A stretch of 64,000 bases of DNA from Stutzerimonas stutzeri (GCF_018138085.1 NZ_CP073105.1:2480001-2544000); one strand, 5' to 3'. Counted from the stretch's first letter, positions 8,252 through 18,677 are shown. Numbers and translations: made by a program. Notes: generated by a model not told the origin, from the letters alone.

Positions 8252-8809
8252 TTATTTCTTTTCGGATGGACTGAGGTGAGGCCAGGCAGCCATCAGGTAA
8301 TGGACCATCGACCATAGCGTCAACGCCGCGGCGATGATCAGCAATGCATAGCCAAGCCCCACCCATACCGTCGCCAAGGGCGGGTTGGCCAGCAAAATAA
8401 TCAACGCCACCATCTGCGCAGCCGTTTTCCACTTGCCCAGGTTGGACACCGCCACGTGAGCACGCGCGCCCAGTTCCGCCATCCACTCGCGCAGAGCCGA
8501 CACCACGATCTCGCGACCGATGATGATGGCAGCCGGCAGCGTCAGCCAGAGATTGGAGTGTTCCTCGACCAGCAGTACCAGCGCCACCGCCACCATCAAT
8601 TTGTCGGCGACCGGATCCAGGAAGGCGCCGAACGGCGTGCTCTGCTGAAGCCTGCGAGCCAGGTAGCCGTCCAGCCAATCGGTGGCCGCCGCGATGGCGA
8701 ACACCGCGCTAGCGGCCAGGTAGCTCCACTGAAAGGGGAGATAGAACAACAGGATGATGATCGGTATCAGCAGTACGCGTAGCACGGTGAGAATGTTTGG
8801 AATGTTCAT
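8252..8809 (-). CDS. pgsA: CDP-diacylglycerol-glycerol-3-phosphate phosphatidyltransferase
   Basis: This is a 185-residue inner-membrane enzyme that makes phosphatidylglycerophosphate from CDP-diacylglycerol and glycerol-3-phosphate, the committed step to phosphatidylglycerol and cardiolipin. The CDP-alcohol phosphotransferase motif is visible at about residues 43-65 as [29 protein letters not shown] split over two segments (D-G-x2-A-R-x8-G-x3-D-x3-D). ATG 8809 ([11 protein letters not shown]) is the usual family start; upstream GTG 8818 is less likely. It follows uvrC on the same strand, the normal Pseudomonas order gacA-uvrC-pgsA. Confidence 0.96.
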   Translation of the reverse strand: MNIPNILTVLRVLLIPIIILLFYLPFQWSYLAASAVFAIAAATDWLDGYLARRLQQSTPFGAFLDPVADKLMVAVALVLLVEEHSNLWLTLPAAIIIGREIVVSALREWMAELGARAHVAVSNLGKWKTAAQMVALIILLANPPLATVWVGLGYALLIIAAALTLWSMVHYLMAAWPHLSPSEKK

Positions 8810-8843
8810 CGATACCACTGATCCGCGAATTTAGGAGGTGATT

Positions 8844-10664
8844 CTACTCACTGTGCAAAGCGGCATAAATCGATTCGGCCAGCTTTTTGCTGATGCCTGG
8901 CGCCTTGGCGATCTCATCGAGACTGGCGCGACAGAGTTCCTGAAGACCACCGAAGTGTTTGAGCAGTTCGCGACGGCGTTTCGGTCCTATGCCCGGTACG
9001 CCTTCCAGTGTCGAGGTCATCCGCGCCTTGCCGCGGCGCGCCCGGTGACCGGTGATGGCAAAACGGTGAGCCTCGTCGCGCACCTGCTGGATCAGGTGCA
9101 GCGCCGGAGAGTCCCCCGGCAGCGTGAATTCATGGGCCGCGTCATTGAGATAGAGCGTTTCCAGACCGGGCTTGCGGGTCACGCCCTTGGCCACGCCGAG
9201 CAGGATCAACTCCGGCACGGCGAGTTCCTGGAGAACCTCACGGGCCATGTTGAGCTGCCCCTTGCCGCCGTCCACCAACAGGATGTCCGGCAGCTTGCCC
9301 TCCCCTTCGGCGGCCTTCTTGAAACGACGAGACAGCGCCTGATGCATCGCGGCATAGTCGTCGCCCGCCGTCACGCCTTCGATGTTGTAGCGACGATAAT
9401 CGGACTTCAGCGGCCCTTCCGGACCGAAGACGACGCAGGAGGCAACCGTTGCCTCGCCACTGGAGTGGCTGATGTCGAAGCACTCGAGCCGGGTCGGCAG
9501 CTCATCCAGATCCAGCGCCTCGGCAAGCGACTGGAAACGTGCGGCGAGGTGCTGACGGTTCGCCAGGCGTGCGCCCAAAGCCTGCTCGGCGTTGGTCAGG
9601 GCCAGTTGCTGCCAGCGTGCGCGCGTGCCCCGGACGCGATGGCTGATGGTCAGTTCGACCTCGCGCAGCTCGGCAACCGCGCTGATCAGCGTTTCGAAGT
9701 CCTCGTGAACGGTATTGACGATCAGCTCAGACGGCAGATCGCGCTCCATCGAACTGAGGTAGTACTGTTCCAGGAACGCCTGCAGCACATCACTTACGCT
9801 CTCCTCGATGGCGACCTGCGGGAAGAAGTTCTTGGAACCGAGCACTCGCCCGGCACGCACGCTTATCAGGTGCACACAAGCACCGCCTGGGCTGACCACG
9901 GCGGCGACGATGTCGACGTTGCCGCTACCACCCTCCATGCTTTGCTGGTCCTGCACCCGGCGCAAGATGCCGATCTGGTCGCGAATCTCGGCGGCGCGCT
10001 CGAAATCGAGCGCCATGGCGGCCTTCTCCATGTTGCGCGACAGCTCTTCGGCCAAGGCGTTGCTACGACCTTCGAGAAACATCACCGAGTGCCGGACGTC
10101 CTCGGCGTATTCCTCGGGATCGACCAAGTTCACGCATGGCGCCTTGCAGCGCTTGATTTGGTATTGCAGGCAGGGCCGGGTGCGATTGCGGTAGTAGCTG
10201 TCTTCGCACTGGCGCACGAAGAACGCCTTCTGCAACAGGCTCAGGCTCTCGCGAATGGCCCCTGCGCTCGGATACGGACCGAAATAGCGCCCCGGCTCTT
10301 TTTTTGCGCCTCGGTGAATGCTGAGCCGCGGAAAGTCGCCGCTCGAGAGAAACACGTAGGGATAGGACTTATCGTCACGCAGCAGGATGTTATAGGGCGG
10401 GCGCCACTGCTTGATCAGCGTCTGTTCGAGCAACAGTGCTTCGGTTTCGTTGGCCGTGATGGTGGTTTCGACCTGCGCGATCTTCGCCACCAGCGCTGCG
10501 GTTTTCGGCGCTTGTCCGGTCTTGCGAAAGTAACTCGCCAACCGCTTCTTGAGGTTTTTCGCCTTTCCTACATAAAGCAGCTTGGCTTCGGCGTCGAACA
10601 TCCGGTAAACGCCAGGACGCCCGCTGCAGGAAGCCAGGAAGGCGGAAGAATCGAAACCGCTCAT
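8844..10664 (-). CDS. uvrC: Excinuclease ABC subunit C
   Basis: UvrC is the nuclease that makes both incisions around UvrB-marked DNA lesions in nucleotide excision repair. The 606-residue length matches the family. It has an N-terminal GIY-YIG domain ([25 protein letters not shown]), a UVR motif ([15 protein letters not shown], near residue 210), the RNase H-like endonuclease domain ([31 protein letters not shown]) and C-terminal helix-hairpin-helix repeats ([20 protein letters not shown]). I chose ATG 10664 ([10 protein letters not shown]); the extension to 10820 runs back into gacA. The start overlaps the gacA stop by one base (TGATG), so the two are coupled. Confidence 0.98.
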   Translation of the reverse strand: MSGFDSSAFLASCSGRPGVYRMFDAEAKLLYVGKAKNLKKRLASYFRKTGQAPKTAALVAKIAQVETTITANETEALLLEQTLIKQWRPPYNILLRDDKSYPYVFLSSGDFPRLSIHRGAKKEPGRYFGPYPSAGAIRESLSLLQKAFFVRQCEDSYYRNRTRPCLQYQIKRCKAPCVNLVDPEEYAEDVRHSVMFLEGRSNALAEELSRNMEKAAMALDFERAAEIRDQIGILRRVQDQQSMEGGSGNVDIVAAVVSPGGACVHLISVRAGRVLGSKNFFPQVAIEESVSDVLQAFLEQYYLSSMERDLPSELIVNTVHEDFETLISAVAELREVELTISHRVRGTRARWQQLALTNAEQALGARLANRQHLAARFQSLAEALDLDELPTRLECFDISHSSGEATVASCVVFGPEGPLKSDYRRYNIEGVTAGDDYAAMHQALSRRFKKAAEGEGKLPDILLVDGGKGQLNMAREVLQELAVPELILLGVAKGVTRKPGLETLYLNDAAHEFTLPGDSPALHLIQQVRDEAHRFAITGHRARRGKARMTSTLEGVPGIGPKRRRELLKHFGGLQELCRASLDEIAKAPGISKKLAESIYAALHSE

Positions 10665-11308
10665 CAATTGATGGTATCGACCATGCCGTGGCGAACCGCT
10701 AGCAAAGCCAGTTCGACGTCGCTGGTGATCGCAAGCTTTTCGTAGATGCGGTAGCGATAGGTATTGACGGTTTTCGGCGACAGACAAAGCTTGTCGGAGA
10801 TGGCCTGAACCTTCTGACAATTGGCGATCATCAGCGCGATCTGGATTTCCCGTTCTGACAGCAGGTCGAAGGGGGACCCGTTAACCTTGGGCTGGAACGA
10901 TTTCAACGCGAGCTGCTGGGCGATCTGCGGGCTGATGTAGCGCTGTCCGGCGAACACCATGCGAATCGCCTGGACCATCTCGTCGAGCGCCGCGCCCTTC
11001 GTCAGATAACCAGCCGCACCCGCCTGCAACAGGCGAGTCGGGAAAGGATCTTCCTCGCAGACGGTGACCGCAATGACCTTGATGTCCGGGTGGCTGCGTA
11101 GGAGCTTGCGGGTGGCTTCGAGACCACCGATACCCGGCATCTTGACATCCATCAGTACGACGTCCGGCTTGAGCTCGCGCGACTTCTTGATCGCGGCCTC
11201 GCCGGATTCCGCCTGACCGATAACCTGTAGGCCATCGATATCGGCGAGCATTCGGGAAATGCCTGTGCGTACCAGATCGTGGTCATCGACCACTAGCACC
11301 CTAATCAA
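10664..11308 (-). CDS. gacA: Response regulator GacA
   Basis: GacA is the partner of the sensor GacS and activates small RNAs (rsmY/rsmZ type) that titrate RsmA, controlling secondary metabolism and biofilm. The 214-residue protein has a receiver domain ([14 protein letters not shown]; phospho-acceptor Asp in [10 protein letters not shown], about residue 54; TKGAALDEM) and a C-terminal LuxR helix-turn-helix ([31 protein letters not shown]). The position directly upstream of uvrC is the invariant gammaproteobacterial arrangement (uvrY-uvrC). Confidence 0.97.
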   Translation of the reverse strand: MIRVLVVDDHDLVRTGISRMLADIDGLQVIGQAESGEAAIKKSRELKPDVVLMDVKMPGIGGLEATRKLLRSHPDIKVIAVTVCEEDPFPTRLLQAGAAGYLTKGAALDEMVQAIRMVFAGQRYISPQIAQQLALKSFQPKVNGSPFDLLSEREIQIALMIANCQKVQAISDKLCLSPKTVNTYRYRIYEKLAITSDVELALLAVRHGMVDTIN

Positions 11309-11780
11309 GCAGACACCTCTTTATTGCAAATTCAAAGCTGGCTGGCTGCTCGCTTCATCAGCGGCGAACTCTAACAAAAACTGACCGGCTTACCCAGACC
11401 ATACATCGCTACGTGGCCAGATGACAGCATGCGGCACTTGTTGGCGACGTCGGCGGGGTAAACGCAAGCATACAAGCCTGACCTAACGATCAACTAGCAT
11501 CGACGGGGCGACAGCGCATTGTCGACGCAGCTTCGTAGCCGGCGCACACAACCAAGCGGCGTCCGACGTCGATGCAGCCGCTGTGGCGCTTGAACGGCCG
11601 TTGGCGCGCCTAAGACCACTTCGCTGGTACGTTGGCTGGCTATCCGGACCGGTTGCCAAGCGAGCGATCAAACATTTACATACGCCAATTCATATATTGA
11701 CGCGACGAGCATACCTACGCACCAAGGCCACGCCACATGGTGAAGGTCGTTTTCGTGGGCGCGTCTTTACCGGACATGTG
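11309..11780. other. Intergenic region between gacA and arsR
   Basis: About 470 bp lie between divergent genes. I see no supported gene; short open frames on both strands have no ribosome site. A CATATATT element at 11691-11698 resembles half of the arsR operator found at 11787. Confidence 0.5.
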
Positions 11781-11786
11781 AATATC

Positions 11787-11812
11787 CATATATTCGTCTA
11801 GCCGCATATATG
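11787..11812. promoter_or_regulatory. Probable ArsR operator
   Basis: CATATATTCG-TCTAGC-CGCATATATG is an inverted repeat matching in 9 of 10 arm positions, 14 bp before the arsR start codon. AT-rich dyads of this kind are typical ArsR/SmtB sites. A second half site lies at 11691-11698. Confidence 0.6.
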
Positions 11813-11825
11813 ACGAACCTATCTC

Positions 11826-12173
11826 ATGGTCGAACACCTGACGCCCAATACCCTCTTCAAATGCCTGGCGGACGAGACCCGCGCACGGCTAACCCTGCTC
11901 GTGGCCCACGAAGGCGAGCTGTGCGTCTGCGAACTGACCTGCGCGCTGGACGAAACCCAGCCAAAGGTGTCACGGCATCTGGCACAGCTTCGGACTTGCG
12001 GGCTCCTGGCGGGCCGACGCCAGGGCCAGTGGGTTTACTACCGTCTCCACCCGCACTTGCCCGACTGGGTTCACCAGGTACTCGACACCATTCTTGGCGC
12101 TAACAAGCATTGGCTGGCGGACTGCAGCGGGCGGTTGGACGCCATGCGCAACCGGCCGTCAGCCTGCGGTTGA
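11826..12173 (+). CDS. arsR: ArsR-family arsenite-responsive repressor
   Basis: This is a 115-residue winged-helix repressor. The metal-binding alpha-3 motif ELCVCEL is present (Cys 33 and 35), followed by the recognition helix ETQPKVSRHLAQLRTCGLL and the wing RRQGQWVYYRLH. As(III) bound by the cysteines releases the repressor from its operator; a strong dyad lies just upstream. The gene heads the operon arsR-arsH-ynfA-like-gapdh-arsJ. The start ATG 11826 is the only one that fits the family N-terminus (LFKCLADETRARL). Confidence 0.95.
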   Translation: MVEHLTPNTLFKCLADETRARLTLLVAHEGELCVCELTCALDETQPKVSRHLAQLRTCGLLAGRRQGQWVYYRLHPHLPDWVHQVLDTILGANKHWLADCSGRLDAMRNRPSACG

Positions 12174-12191
12174 ACGAAACGAGGAACCGCC

Positions 12192-12923
12192 ATGACCACC
12201 CGTGATACGCATCAGGCCGAGCTGCCGAACGTCGACAGCGAGCTGTTCGCGCTGCCCGACCTGGAACGGCTCGAAACCACCCGTGCTCTCTCCCACCCTC
12301 CGCGAATACTGCTGCTCCATGGCTCGAACCGTGAGCGTTCGTTCAGCCGGCTGCTGGTCGAGGAAGCCTCTCGCCTGCTGCGACAGCTCGGCGCCGATAC
12401 GCATATCTTTGATCCATCTGGGCTGCCATTGCCGGACGACGCACCCGACTCGCACCCTAAGGTCAGGGAGCTGCGCGAGCTGATGGCCTGGTCGGAGGGG
12501 CAAGTCTGGTGTTCGCCCGAGCGGCACGGCTCGATGAGCGCGGTGTTCAAGGCGCAGATCGACTGGGTTCCCCTGGCGCTTGGTGCCGTTCGCCCCACGC
12601 AAGGCAAGACGTTGGCGGTCATGCAAGTTTGCGGCGGCTCGCAGTCGTTCAACGTGGTCAACCAGCTTCGTGTGCTGGGGCGTTGGATGCGCATGTTCAC
12701 GATCCCCAACCAGTCCTCGGTGCCCAAGGCCTTTCTCGAGTTCGACGAGGCGGGCCGCATGAAGCCGTCCTCCTTCTACGACCGCTTGGTCGATGTGATG
12801 GAAGAGCTGATGAAATTCACCCTGCTGCTGCGTGGCCGACAGGACTATCTGGTCGACCGCTACTCGGAACGCAAGGAAACGGCCGAGGCGCTGTCCCGCC
12901 GCGTTAACCAGCGCTCGATCTAG
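12192..12923 (+). CDS. arsH: ArsH, NADPH-dependent FMN reductase / organoarsenical oxidase
   Basis: ArsH is a cytosolic flavoprotein that oxidises trivalent organoarsenicals and can reduce other substrates with NADPH. The 243-residue protein has the flavodoxin-like fold with the FMN phosphate loop [15 protein letters not shown] (about residues 38-52), the segment [20 protein letters not shown] typical of ArsH, and the C-terminal motif [23 protein letters not shown]. It begins 18 bp after arsR, in the same operon. Confidence 0.95.
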   Translation: MTTRDTHQAELPNVDSELFALPDLERLETTRALSHPPRILLLHGSNRERSFSRLLVEEASRLLRQLGADTHIFDPSGLPLPDDAPDSHPKVRELRELMAWSEGQVWCSPERHGSMSAVFKAQIDWVPLALGAVRPTQGKTLAVMQVCGGSQSFNVVNQLRVLGRWMRMFTIPNQSSVPKAFLEFDEAGRMKPSSFYDRLVDVMEELMKFTLLLRGRQDYLVDRYSERKETAEALSRRVNQRSI

Positions 12924-12949
12924 CCGCCTGCAGACCCAGCGAGAATCCA

Positions 12950-13276
12950 ATGCTTAAAACGTTAGCCCTGTTTGCCGTCACCGCCGTGGCCGAGATCGCC
13001 GGCTGCTACCTGCCCTATCTCTGGCTCAAGCAGGGCAAGAGCATCTGGCTGCTGGTGCCTGCCGCACTGTCGCTGGCCCTGTTCGCCTGGCTGCTGACCC
13101 TGCACCCAACCGCCGCGGGCCGTGTGTATGCCGCTTACGGCGGTGTCTATGTCGGCGTGGCGATGCTCTGGTTGTGGCTCGTCGACGGCATTCGACCAAC
13201 CCACTGGGACCTGCTCGGCTGCGCAGTGGCCTTGCTCGGCATGGCGATCATCATGTTCGGCCCGCGAGCCACCTGA
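12950..13276 (+). CDS. YnfA/UPF0060-family small membrane protein
   Basis: This is a 108-residue inner-membrane protein with four transmembrane helices. The family marks are [22 protein letters not shown] at the N-terminus, [17 protein letters not shown] in the middle and a C-terminal [17 protein letters not shown]. YnfA proteins resemble small multidrug resistance pumps. Placement between arsH and the arsenate-linked GAPDH suggests a role in arsenical handling, but that is inference. Confidence 0.9.
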   Translation: MLKTLALFAVTAVAEIAGCYLPYLWLKQGKSIWLLVPAALSLALFAWLLTLHPTAAGRVYAAYGGVYVGVAMLWLWLVDGIRPTHWDLLGCAVALLGMAIIMFGPRAT

Positions 13277-13300
13277 ATTACATTGCAGGAGTGACATTTC

Positions 13301-14308
13301 ATGACGATCAAAGTAGGCATCAACGGTTTTGGCCGCATCGGACGCCTGGCGCTTCGTGCCGCGTGGGGCTGGCCGGAGCTGGAATTCGTTCACATCAACG
13401 ACCCGGCCGGCGATGCGGCGACCCATGCCCACCTGCTGAACTTCGACTCGGTCCATGGACGCTGGACGCACGAAGCGGATAGCGAGGGTGATCATCTGGT
13501 AATCGAGGGTAAGCGAATCCAGGTCACCGCCAACAAGGCAATTGCCGAAACGGACTGGTCGGACTGCGATCTGGTGATCGAAGCCAGCGGCAAGATGAAG
13601 ACGGAGGCGGCGCTGCAAGCGTATCTGCAGCAAGGCGTGAAACGCGTCGTCGTCAGCGCGCCGGTCAAGGAACCCGGCGTGCTCAACGTCGTCATGGGCG
13701 TCAACGATCAGTTGTTCGAGCCGACGCAACATCGCATCGTCACGGCGGCATCCTGCACCACCAACTGCCTGGCGCCAGTGGTCAAGGTGATCCAAGAGCA
13801 TCTGGGCATCCGCCATGGCGCGATCACCACCATCCACGATCTGACCAATACCCAGAGCATTCTCGATCAGGCCCATAAGGACCTGCGACGTGCCCGCGCC
13901 TCTGGCATGAGCCTGATTCCAACCACTACCGGTTCGGCGACAGCCATCGCTGAAATCTTTCCCGAGCTGCGCGGCAAACTCAACGGCCATGCCGTGCGGG
14001 TGCCGCTCGCCAACGCCTCACTGACCGACTGCGTCTTCGAGGTCGAGCGCCCGACCAGTGTCGACGAGGTCAACCGGTTGCTGCGGGCCGCCGCGAGCGA
14101 GGGCCCGCTCAAGGGCATTCTCGGCTACGAGGAGCGGCCGCTGGTTTCGATCGACTACCGCACCGACCCCCGCTCCTCGATCATCGATGCGCTGTCGACC
14201 ATGGTCGTCGACGGGACCCAGGTGAAGCTCTACGCCTGGTACGACAACGAATGGGGTTATGCCAATCGCACCGCGGAACTGGCGCGCAAAGTCGGCCTGG
14301 CCGGCTGA
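13301..14308 (+). CDS. Arsenic-associated glyceraldehyde-3-phosphate dehydrogenase
   Basis: This is a 335-residue type I GAPDH. It has the NAD-binding [14 protein letters not shown], the catalytic [12 protein letters not shown] (Cys about 151) with the downstream His in [13 protein letters not shown], and the C-terminal [11 protein letters not shown]. In ars operons next to arsJ such GAPDHs make 1-arseno-3-phosphoglycerate from arsenate, which ArsJ exports; the product hydrolyses to arsenate outside the cell (established for the arsJ-gapdh pair). It follows ynfA-like by 24 bp and precedes arsJ by 34 bp. Confidence 0.94.
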   Translation: MTIKVGINGFGRIGRLALRAAWGWPELEFVHINDPAGDAATHAHLLNFDSVHGRWTHEADSEGDHLVIEGKRIQVTANKAIAETDWSDCDLVIEASGKMKTEAALQAYLQQGVKRVVVSAPVKEPGVLNVVMGVNDQLFEPTQHRIVTAASCTTNCLAPVVKVIQEHLGIRHGAITTIHDLTNTQSILDQAHKDLRRARASGMSLIPTTTGSATAIAEIFPELRGKLNGHAVRVPLANASLTDCVFEVERPTSVDEVNRLLRAAASEGPLKGILGYEERPLVSIDYRTDPRSSIIDALSTMVVDGTQVKLYAWYDNEWGYANRTAELARKVGLAG

Positions 14309-14342
14309 CGCTGGTTGCAGCCCCATCGAGCAAGGATCTCCC

Positions 14343-15575
14343 ATGCATGCCCTCTCCCACCTTGCACCCGAGGTGCGCCAGTATCTGCTGGTAACAGGCA
14401 ATTACTGGGCGTTCACCCTGACCGATGGTGCGCTGCGCATGCTGGTCGTGCTGCACTTTCATGCGCTGGGCTATACACCGCTGCAAATCGCCGCCTTGTT
14501 TTTGTTCTACGAAATCTTCGGCGTGGTCACCAACCTGCTGGGCGGCTACCTGGGCGCGCGGCTGGGGCTCAACCGCACCATGAATGTCGGTCTGGCCATG
14601 CAGGTGGTGGCGCTGCTGATGCTGGCGGTGCCGGGCACATGGCTGACGATCCCCTGGGTGATGGGCGCGCAGGCGCTGTCCGGCATCGCCAAGGATCTGA
14701 ACAAGATGAGCGCCAAGAGCTCCGTCAAGCTGTTGGTACCGGAGGCTCAGCAAGGCACCTTGTATCGCTGGATAGCGGTGCTCACAGGATCGAAAAACGC
14801 GCTCAAAGGCGTTGGTTTCTTCCTCGGCGGGGCCTTGCTCGCCGGCATCGGCTTTCGCGGCTCGCTGCTGGCCATGGCGGCGGCGTTGGCGCTGATCTGG
14901 ATCGCCAGCCTGTTGCTGCTCAAGAAGGACTTGGGCAAGGCCAAGGCGAAGCCGAAATTCCGCGAACTGCTCTCCAAAAGCCGCGCTATCAATGTCCTGT
15001 CCGCCGCTCGGCTTTTCCTGTTCGGTGCGCGAGACGTCTGGTTCGTGGTGGCGCTGCCGGTCTACCTGTCCGCGGTATTTGGCTGGGATTTCTGGCAGGT
15101 CGGCGGATTCCTCGCGCTCTGGGTAATCGGCTACGGGCTCGTTCAGTCCCTGGCACCCGCGATTACCGGGAAGAAGCGCGGGCAGGTTCCCGATGGGCGT
15201 GCTGCCTTTGCCTGGTCACTGCTGCTTGCGGGTTTGCCGGCGGGCATCGCATCGGGCTTGGATAGCGGGCTCTCGCCTCAAGTCGTGCTGCTCGGCGGCC
15301 TGCTGGTATTCGGCGCGTTGTTCGCGGTGAACTCATCGCTGCACAGCTATCTCATCGTCTCCTACGCCACGGCCGACGGCGTGTCGCTGGACGTTGGCTT
15401 TTACTACATGTCCAACGCCCTGGGCCGGCTGCTCGGTACGCTGCTGTCCGGTTGGGTCTACCAGCGTTACGGCCTGGAAACCTGCCTCTGGATATCCAGC
15501 GCCTTCGTGCTGTTCGCCGCCTTCATCTCGATGAGGCTGCCGCACCATTCGCGGGAAGACGCGCGGGCTGGTTGA
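14343..15575 (+). CDS. arsJ: ArsJ organoarsenical exporter (MFS)
   Basis: This is a 410-residue major facilitator protein with about 11-12 membrane helices. It begins MHALSHLAPEVRQYLLVTGNYWAFTLTDGALR (split here from the longer open frame) and has the ArsJ-like segments LFLFYEIFGVVTNLLGGYLGARLG and LSGIAKDLNKMSAKSSVKL. It exports 1-arseno-3-phosphoglycerate made by the preceding GAPDH. I chose ATG 14343, which follows AGGATCTCCC; the upstream extension overlaps the GAPDH gene. It is the last gene of the ars operon and converges on the ercS gene. Confidence 0.94.
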   Translation: MHALSHLAPEVRQYLLVTGNYWAFTLTDGALRMLVVLHFHALGYTPLQIAALFLFYEIFGVVTNLLGGYLGARLGLNRTMNVGLAMQVVALLMLAVPGTWLTIPWVMGAQALSGIAKDLNKMSAKSSVKLLVPEAQQGTLYRWIAVLTGSKNALKGVGFFLGGALLAGIGFRGSLLAMAAALALIWIASLLLLKKDLGKAKAKPKFRELLSKSRAINVLSAARLFLFGARDVWFVVALPVYLSAVFGWDFWQVGGFLALWVIGYGLVQSLAPAITGKKRGQVPDGRAAFAWSLLLAGLPAGIASGLDSGLSPQVVLLGGLLVFGALFAVNSSLHSYLIVSYATADGVSLDVGFYYMSNALGRLLGTLLSGWVYQRYGLETCLWISSAFVLFAAFISMRLPHHSREDARAG

Positions 15576-15673
15576 TGGCTGTGATCAGTGACCAGGGCGA
15601 TTGCCCGGTCGGTCAGGCAACAAAATCAGCCGCGAGCCAAGCAATGCCGCGGTAGATAGTCGGAGCAGAAGGC

Positions 15674-17374
15674 TCAGATCGTGCTTTTCCCATTGCTGGG
15701 CTGCGGGTTGTTGCCAAGAAGATGGCTGAGGACCGAGCGCATCTTCCCGGCCTTGACCGGCTTGTTCAGCACCGGTACGTCGAGCCCCTGCAGTTGGCGG
15801 CGACACTGGTCGCTACGATCGGCGGTGATCATGACGACCGGGATCGCTCGCCCGAAGTGCGCACGTATCGCGGTCGCGACCTCCCACCCCGTCACGCCCT
15901 GGTCGAGGTGGTAATCGGCAAGAATTACCTCGGGCGGCGAACCTTCCAGCACGGCCATCGCAGCGTCCTGATCGACGGCCGTCAATACGTCGCAGCCCCA
16001 CTGACCGAGCAACGCCGCCATGCTGTGCAGAATGCTCTCTTCATTGTCCACGACCAGCAACCGTCGGCCGGGTAGCGGATCGCCTGGTCCGGCCATGACA
16101 GCCGGCGCCTCGGCTGCGCGCTGCGTCGGGTTCTCGGCGAGCGGCACGTCGATGCTGAAGACCGAACCTCGGCCGATCTGCGAACGTACCTGGACGCTGT
16201 AGCCGAGCATCGAGGCGATGCGGTCGACGATGGCCAGGCCGAGCCCGACCCCGGCCCGCTCGGCGGCCCGTTGCACGCCCAGCTGGTTGAACTCGAGGAA
16301 GATCGACTGCATCTGGTCCGCCGCGATTCCCTGGCCCGTGTCCCAGACCTCGATCCGCAGGTTCTCGCCGCGGCGGCGCGCCCCCAGCAGCACCCTGCCC
16401 CGGGCGGTATACCGGCAGGCATTGCTGAGGAAGTTGCGCAGGATGCGCGTCAGCAGGCGGAAATCGCTGCGCAATGCATAGGCTGGGATGTAGAAATCGA
16501 AACCGAGCCCCTGCGCTTCGGCCACTGACTGGAATTCGGACACCAGGGGCAGCAGCACATCATCGAGCCGATAGACTTCGATGTCGGGTTTGATCGCCTG
16601 TTGGTCGAGTTTAGAAATATCCAGCAGATCGGTCAGCAGGTCTTCGGCGCCTTCCAGCGCCTGGTGTGCGCGCTCGACGAGGGTCTGCTCGGAGGTCGGC
16701 AGTCCCCGCTCGCGCAAGGTCGAGATCAGCAGGCGTGCCGCATTGAGCGGCTGCAACAGGTCATGGCTGGCAGCGGCCAGGTACTTGTCCTTGCTGTGGT
16801 TGGCCGCCTCTGCCGCATCGCGCGCCTTGCGCAATTCCAACGTGCGGTCGGCGACCCGCTGTTCGAGCTGTTCATTGAGCTGCAACAGGCGCAGTTGCGC
16901 CAGTTTGCGCTCGGTGATATCGGCGACGAAGCCTTCGACCAACCCCTCTTCCTCGGGTTTGAGGAGCAGGTTCATCATCACGTCGAGGGTGCTGCCGTCC
17001 TTTCGCCGCAGCCGGGTTTCATAGCCGAACAACCCGCGCTGAGTGCTCAGCACGTGGCGGATCTGCTTGAGCTCGCCCTCACCACCCAGAAACAGATGAT
17101 GGGACAGGTCGGTCAGCATCCACAGCGCTTCTTCTGGACTCTCGTAGCCGAGCATGCGCGCCAGGGCGGGATTGGCCGCCCGGATGCCCTCTTGCAAGCT
17201 GGCCTGGAAAATACCGTGCACCGCATGCTCGAACAGCCACTTGTAGCGGTTGCGTTCGGACTCCAGTTCTTCGAGCCGCGCCACCAACTCGGGATAGTGG
17301 CTCTTGCGTGCCGAATGGCTACCCAGGCCGAGCAGCCCGGCGAGCGCCTCGTCCTGTTCAGAGTGCTTCGGCAT
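15674..17374 (-). CDS. ercS: Hybrid sensor histidine kinase ErcS
   Basis: This is a 566-residue cytosolic hybrid kinase. In order: a coiled coil (about 35-50), a PAS domain (about 50-165; FEHAVHGIFQASLQEG to GFVADITERK), a second coiled coil, HisKA with AAASHDLLQPLNAARLL (phospho-His about residue 203), HATPase (NFLSNACRYT, DTGQGIAADQ, GVGLGLAIV) and a C-terminal receiver (LLVVDNEESI, ILADYHLDQ, NKPVK). There are no membrane helices. Its start overlaps the end of ercA by 17 bp, as for ercA-ercS of P. aeruginosa, where they act in the regulatory cascade for ethanol oxidation. The gene name rests on this context. Confidence 0.85.
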   Translation of the reverse strand: MPKHSEQDEALAGLLGLGSHSARKSHYPELVARLEELESERNRYKWLFEHAVHGIFQASLQEGIRAANPALARMLGYESPEEALWMLTDLSHHLFLGGEGELKQIRHVLSTQRGLFGYETRLRRKDGSTLDVMMNLLLKPEEEGLVEGFVADITERKLAQLRLLQLNEQLEQRVADRTLELRKARDAAEAANHSKDKYLAAASHDLLQPLNAARLLISTLRERGLPTSEQTLVERAHQALEGAEDLLTDLLDISKLDQQAIKPDIEVYRLDDVLLPLVSEFQSVAEAQGLGFDFYIPAYALRSDFRLLTRILRNFLSNACRYTARGRVLLGARRRGENLRIEVWDTGQGIAADQMQSIFLEFNQLGVQRAAERAGVGLGLAIVDRIASMLGYSVQVRSQIGRGSVFSIDVPLAENPTQRAAEAPAVMAGPGDPLPGRRLLVVDNEESILHSMAALLGQWGCDVLTAVDQDAAMAVLEGSPPEVILADYHLDQGVTGWEVATAIRAHFGRAIPVVMITADRSDQCRRQLQGLDVPVLNKPVKAGKMRSVLSHLLGNNPQPSNGKSTI

Positions 17375-18521
17375 AGACCACTTCGACGTCCCGCTGAGTG
17401 GATGAACGCGGATTGGTCAGGATGCAGGGATCTTGCATCGCATGCTGCGACAGGAACGGGATGTCGGAGAGATCGACTCCGTGCAGACCCAGGGTCTCGT
17501 GGAAACCGATAGCCTGCTTGAGCGCGGCAAGATGCTGTACCAGGCGCTCACGGATCTGCCGATGGCTCAAGCCGCGGCTGTCTATCCCTAGGGTTTCGGC
17601 GACGACCTTGAAACGGTCCGGCGCCGCGTCGTAGTTGAAGGCCACTACGTGCTCGACCAGCACGGCATTGCACAGGCCATGGGGAAGATCCAGGTAACCG
17701 CCGAGGCTGTGAGACATCGCGTGGACCGCACCGAGAATGGCGTTGGAAAACGCCAGGCCAGCCTGCATGCTGCCGAGCATGATCTTCTCGCGCAGCTGGA
17801 TGTCAGTTGGATTGGCGATCATCTGCACCAGGTGCCCGTTGATCAGCCGCATCGCCTCCAATGCATGAGGGTCGGTCAATGGGCCATGGCCGGTGGAGAC
17901 GAAGGCCTCGATCGCATGCACCAGCGCATCGATGCCGGTACAGGCGGAGAGGAACGGGTCCATGCTGAGCGTGGTTTCCGGATCGATCAGCGAGACGTCC
18001 GGCACGGCGCCCTTGCTGACGATCGAGAACTTCATGCGCTCTTCCTGGTTGGAGATGATCACGAATTGCGAGACATCCGCCGAAGTGCCGGCGGTGGTCG
18101 GGATCAGGATCAATGGCGGGCTCGGCACCCGCAAGGTATCGACGCCTTCGAATTCGATGATGCAGCGCCCATGGGCCACCGCGATGCCGATGCCCTTGGC
18201 GCAGTCCATGGGACTGCCACCGCCCACCGCGACGATGACATTGCACCCTTCGCTGCGATAGACCTCGGCGCCAGCCATTACCTCTTCCGCACGGGGATTG
18301 GCCGATACCTGGGTGAACAGATGATAGTCGATGCCCTGGTTGGTCAGGCTGGCCTGAACATCGCCGACCCAGCCGGCGGCGACGACGCCCGGGTCCGACA
18401 CCAGCAGCACCTTGCGTGCGCCGAAATTCTTCGCGTAATTGCCGACGCTATGGCGGCATCCTGCGCCGAAAACGATCTCTGGCGAGACGAACTTACGCTG
18501 CAGGCTAAGGTTTGGGCTCAT
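17358..18521 (-). CDS. ercA: Iron-containing alcohol dehydrogenase-like protein ErcA
   Basis: This is a 387-residue member of the Fe-dependent ADH family. It has the NAD-binding GGGSPMDCAKGIGIAV (about residues 98-113), GTSADVSQFVI, and metal ligands in TGIDALVHAIEAF and AVHAMSHSLGGYLDLPHG (Asp and three His). In P. aeruginosa the homologue lies next to ercS and has a regulatory role in expression of the quinoprotein ethanol oxidation genes. ATG 18521 (MSPNLSLQRKF) fits the family N-terminus; the longer 18575 start adds an unrelated leader. It is transcribed with ercS. Confidence 0.9.
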   Translation of the reverse strand: MSPNLSLQRKFVSPEIVFGAGCRHSVGNYAKNFGARKVLLVSDPGVVAAGWVGDVQASLTNQGIDYHLFTQVSANPRAEEVMAGAEVYRSEGCNVIVAVGGGSPMDCAKGIGIAVAHGRCIIEFEGVDTLRVPSPPLILIPTTAGTSADVSQFVIISNQEERMKFSIVSKGAVPDVSLIDPETTLSMDPFLSACTGIDALVHAIEAFVSTGHGPLTDPHALEAMRLINGHLVQMIANPTDIQLREKIMLGSMQAGLAFSNAILGAVHAMSHSLGGYLDLPHGLCNAVLVEHVVAFNYDAAPDRFKVVAETLGIDSRGLSHRQIRERLVQHLAALKQAIGFHETLGLHGVDLSDIPFLSQHAMQDPCILTNPRSSTQRDVEVVYAEAL

Positions 18522-18677
18522 ACAACGGCCTTCGTAATTATTTGTTACCGACACCAAGCCTACTGCTTTGCGCAATCAAAGCAATCGGCAAAAAGGTGCA
18601 GCCCGGGCCAGGCTGGGGAGTCTACAGGTTCGCCGGCTGGACCGGGTGACTCGAAGCGCCCGCAATGACGCCTGCCG

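Noticed and set aside
8838..10745. Long open frame on the plus strand (635 codons)
   Set aside because: It is antisense to uvrC, whose domains are all recognised; it is a product of high-GC codon bias with no ribosome site or family match.
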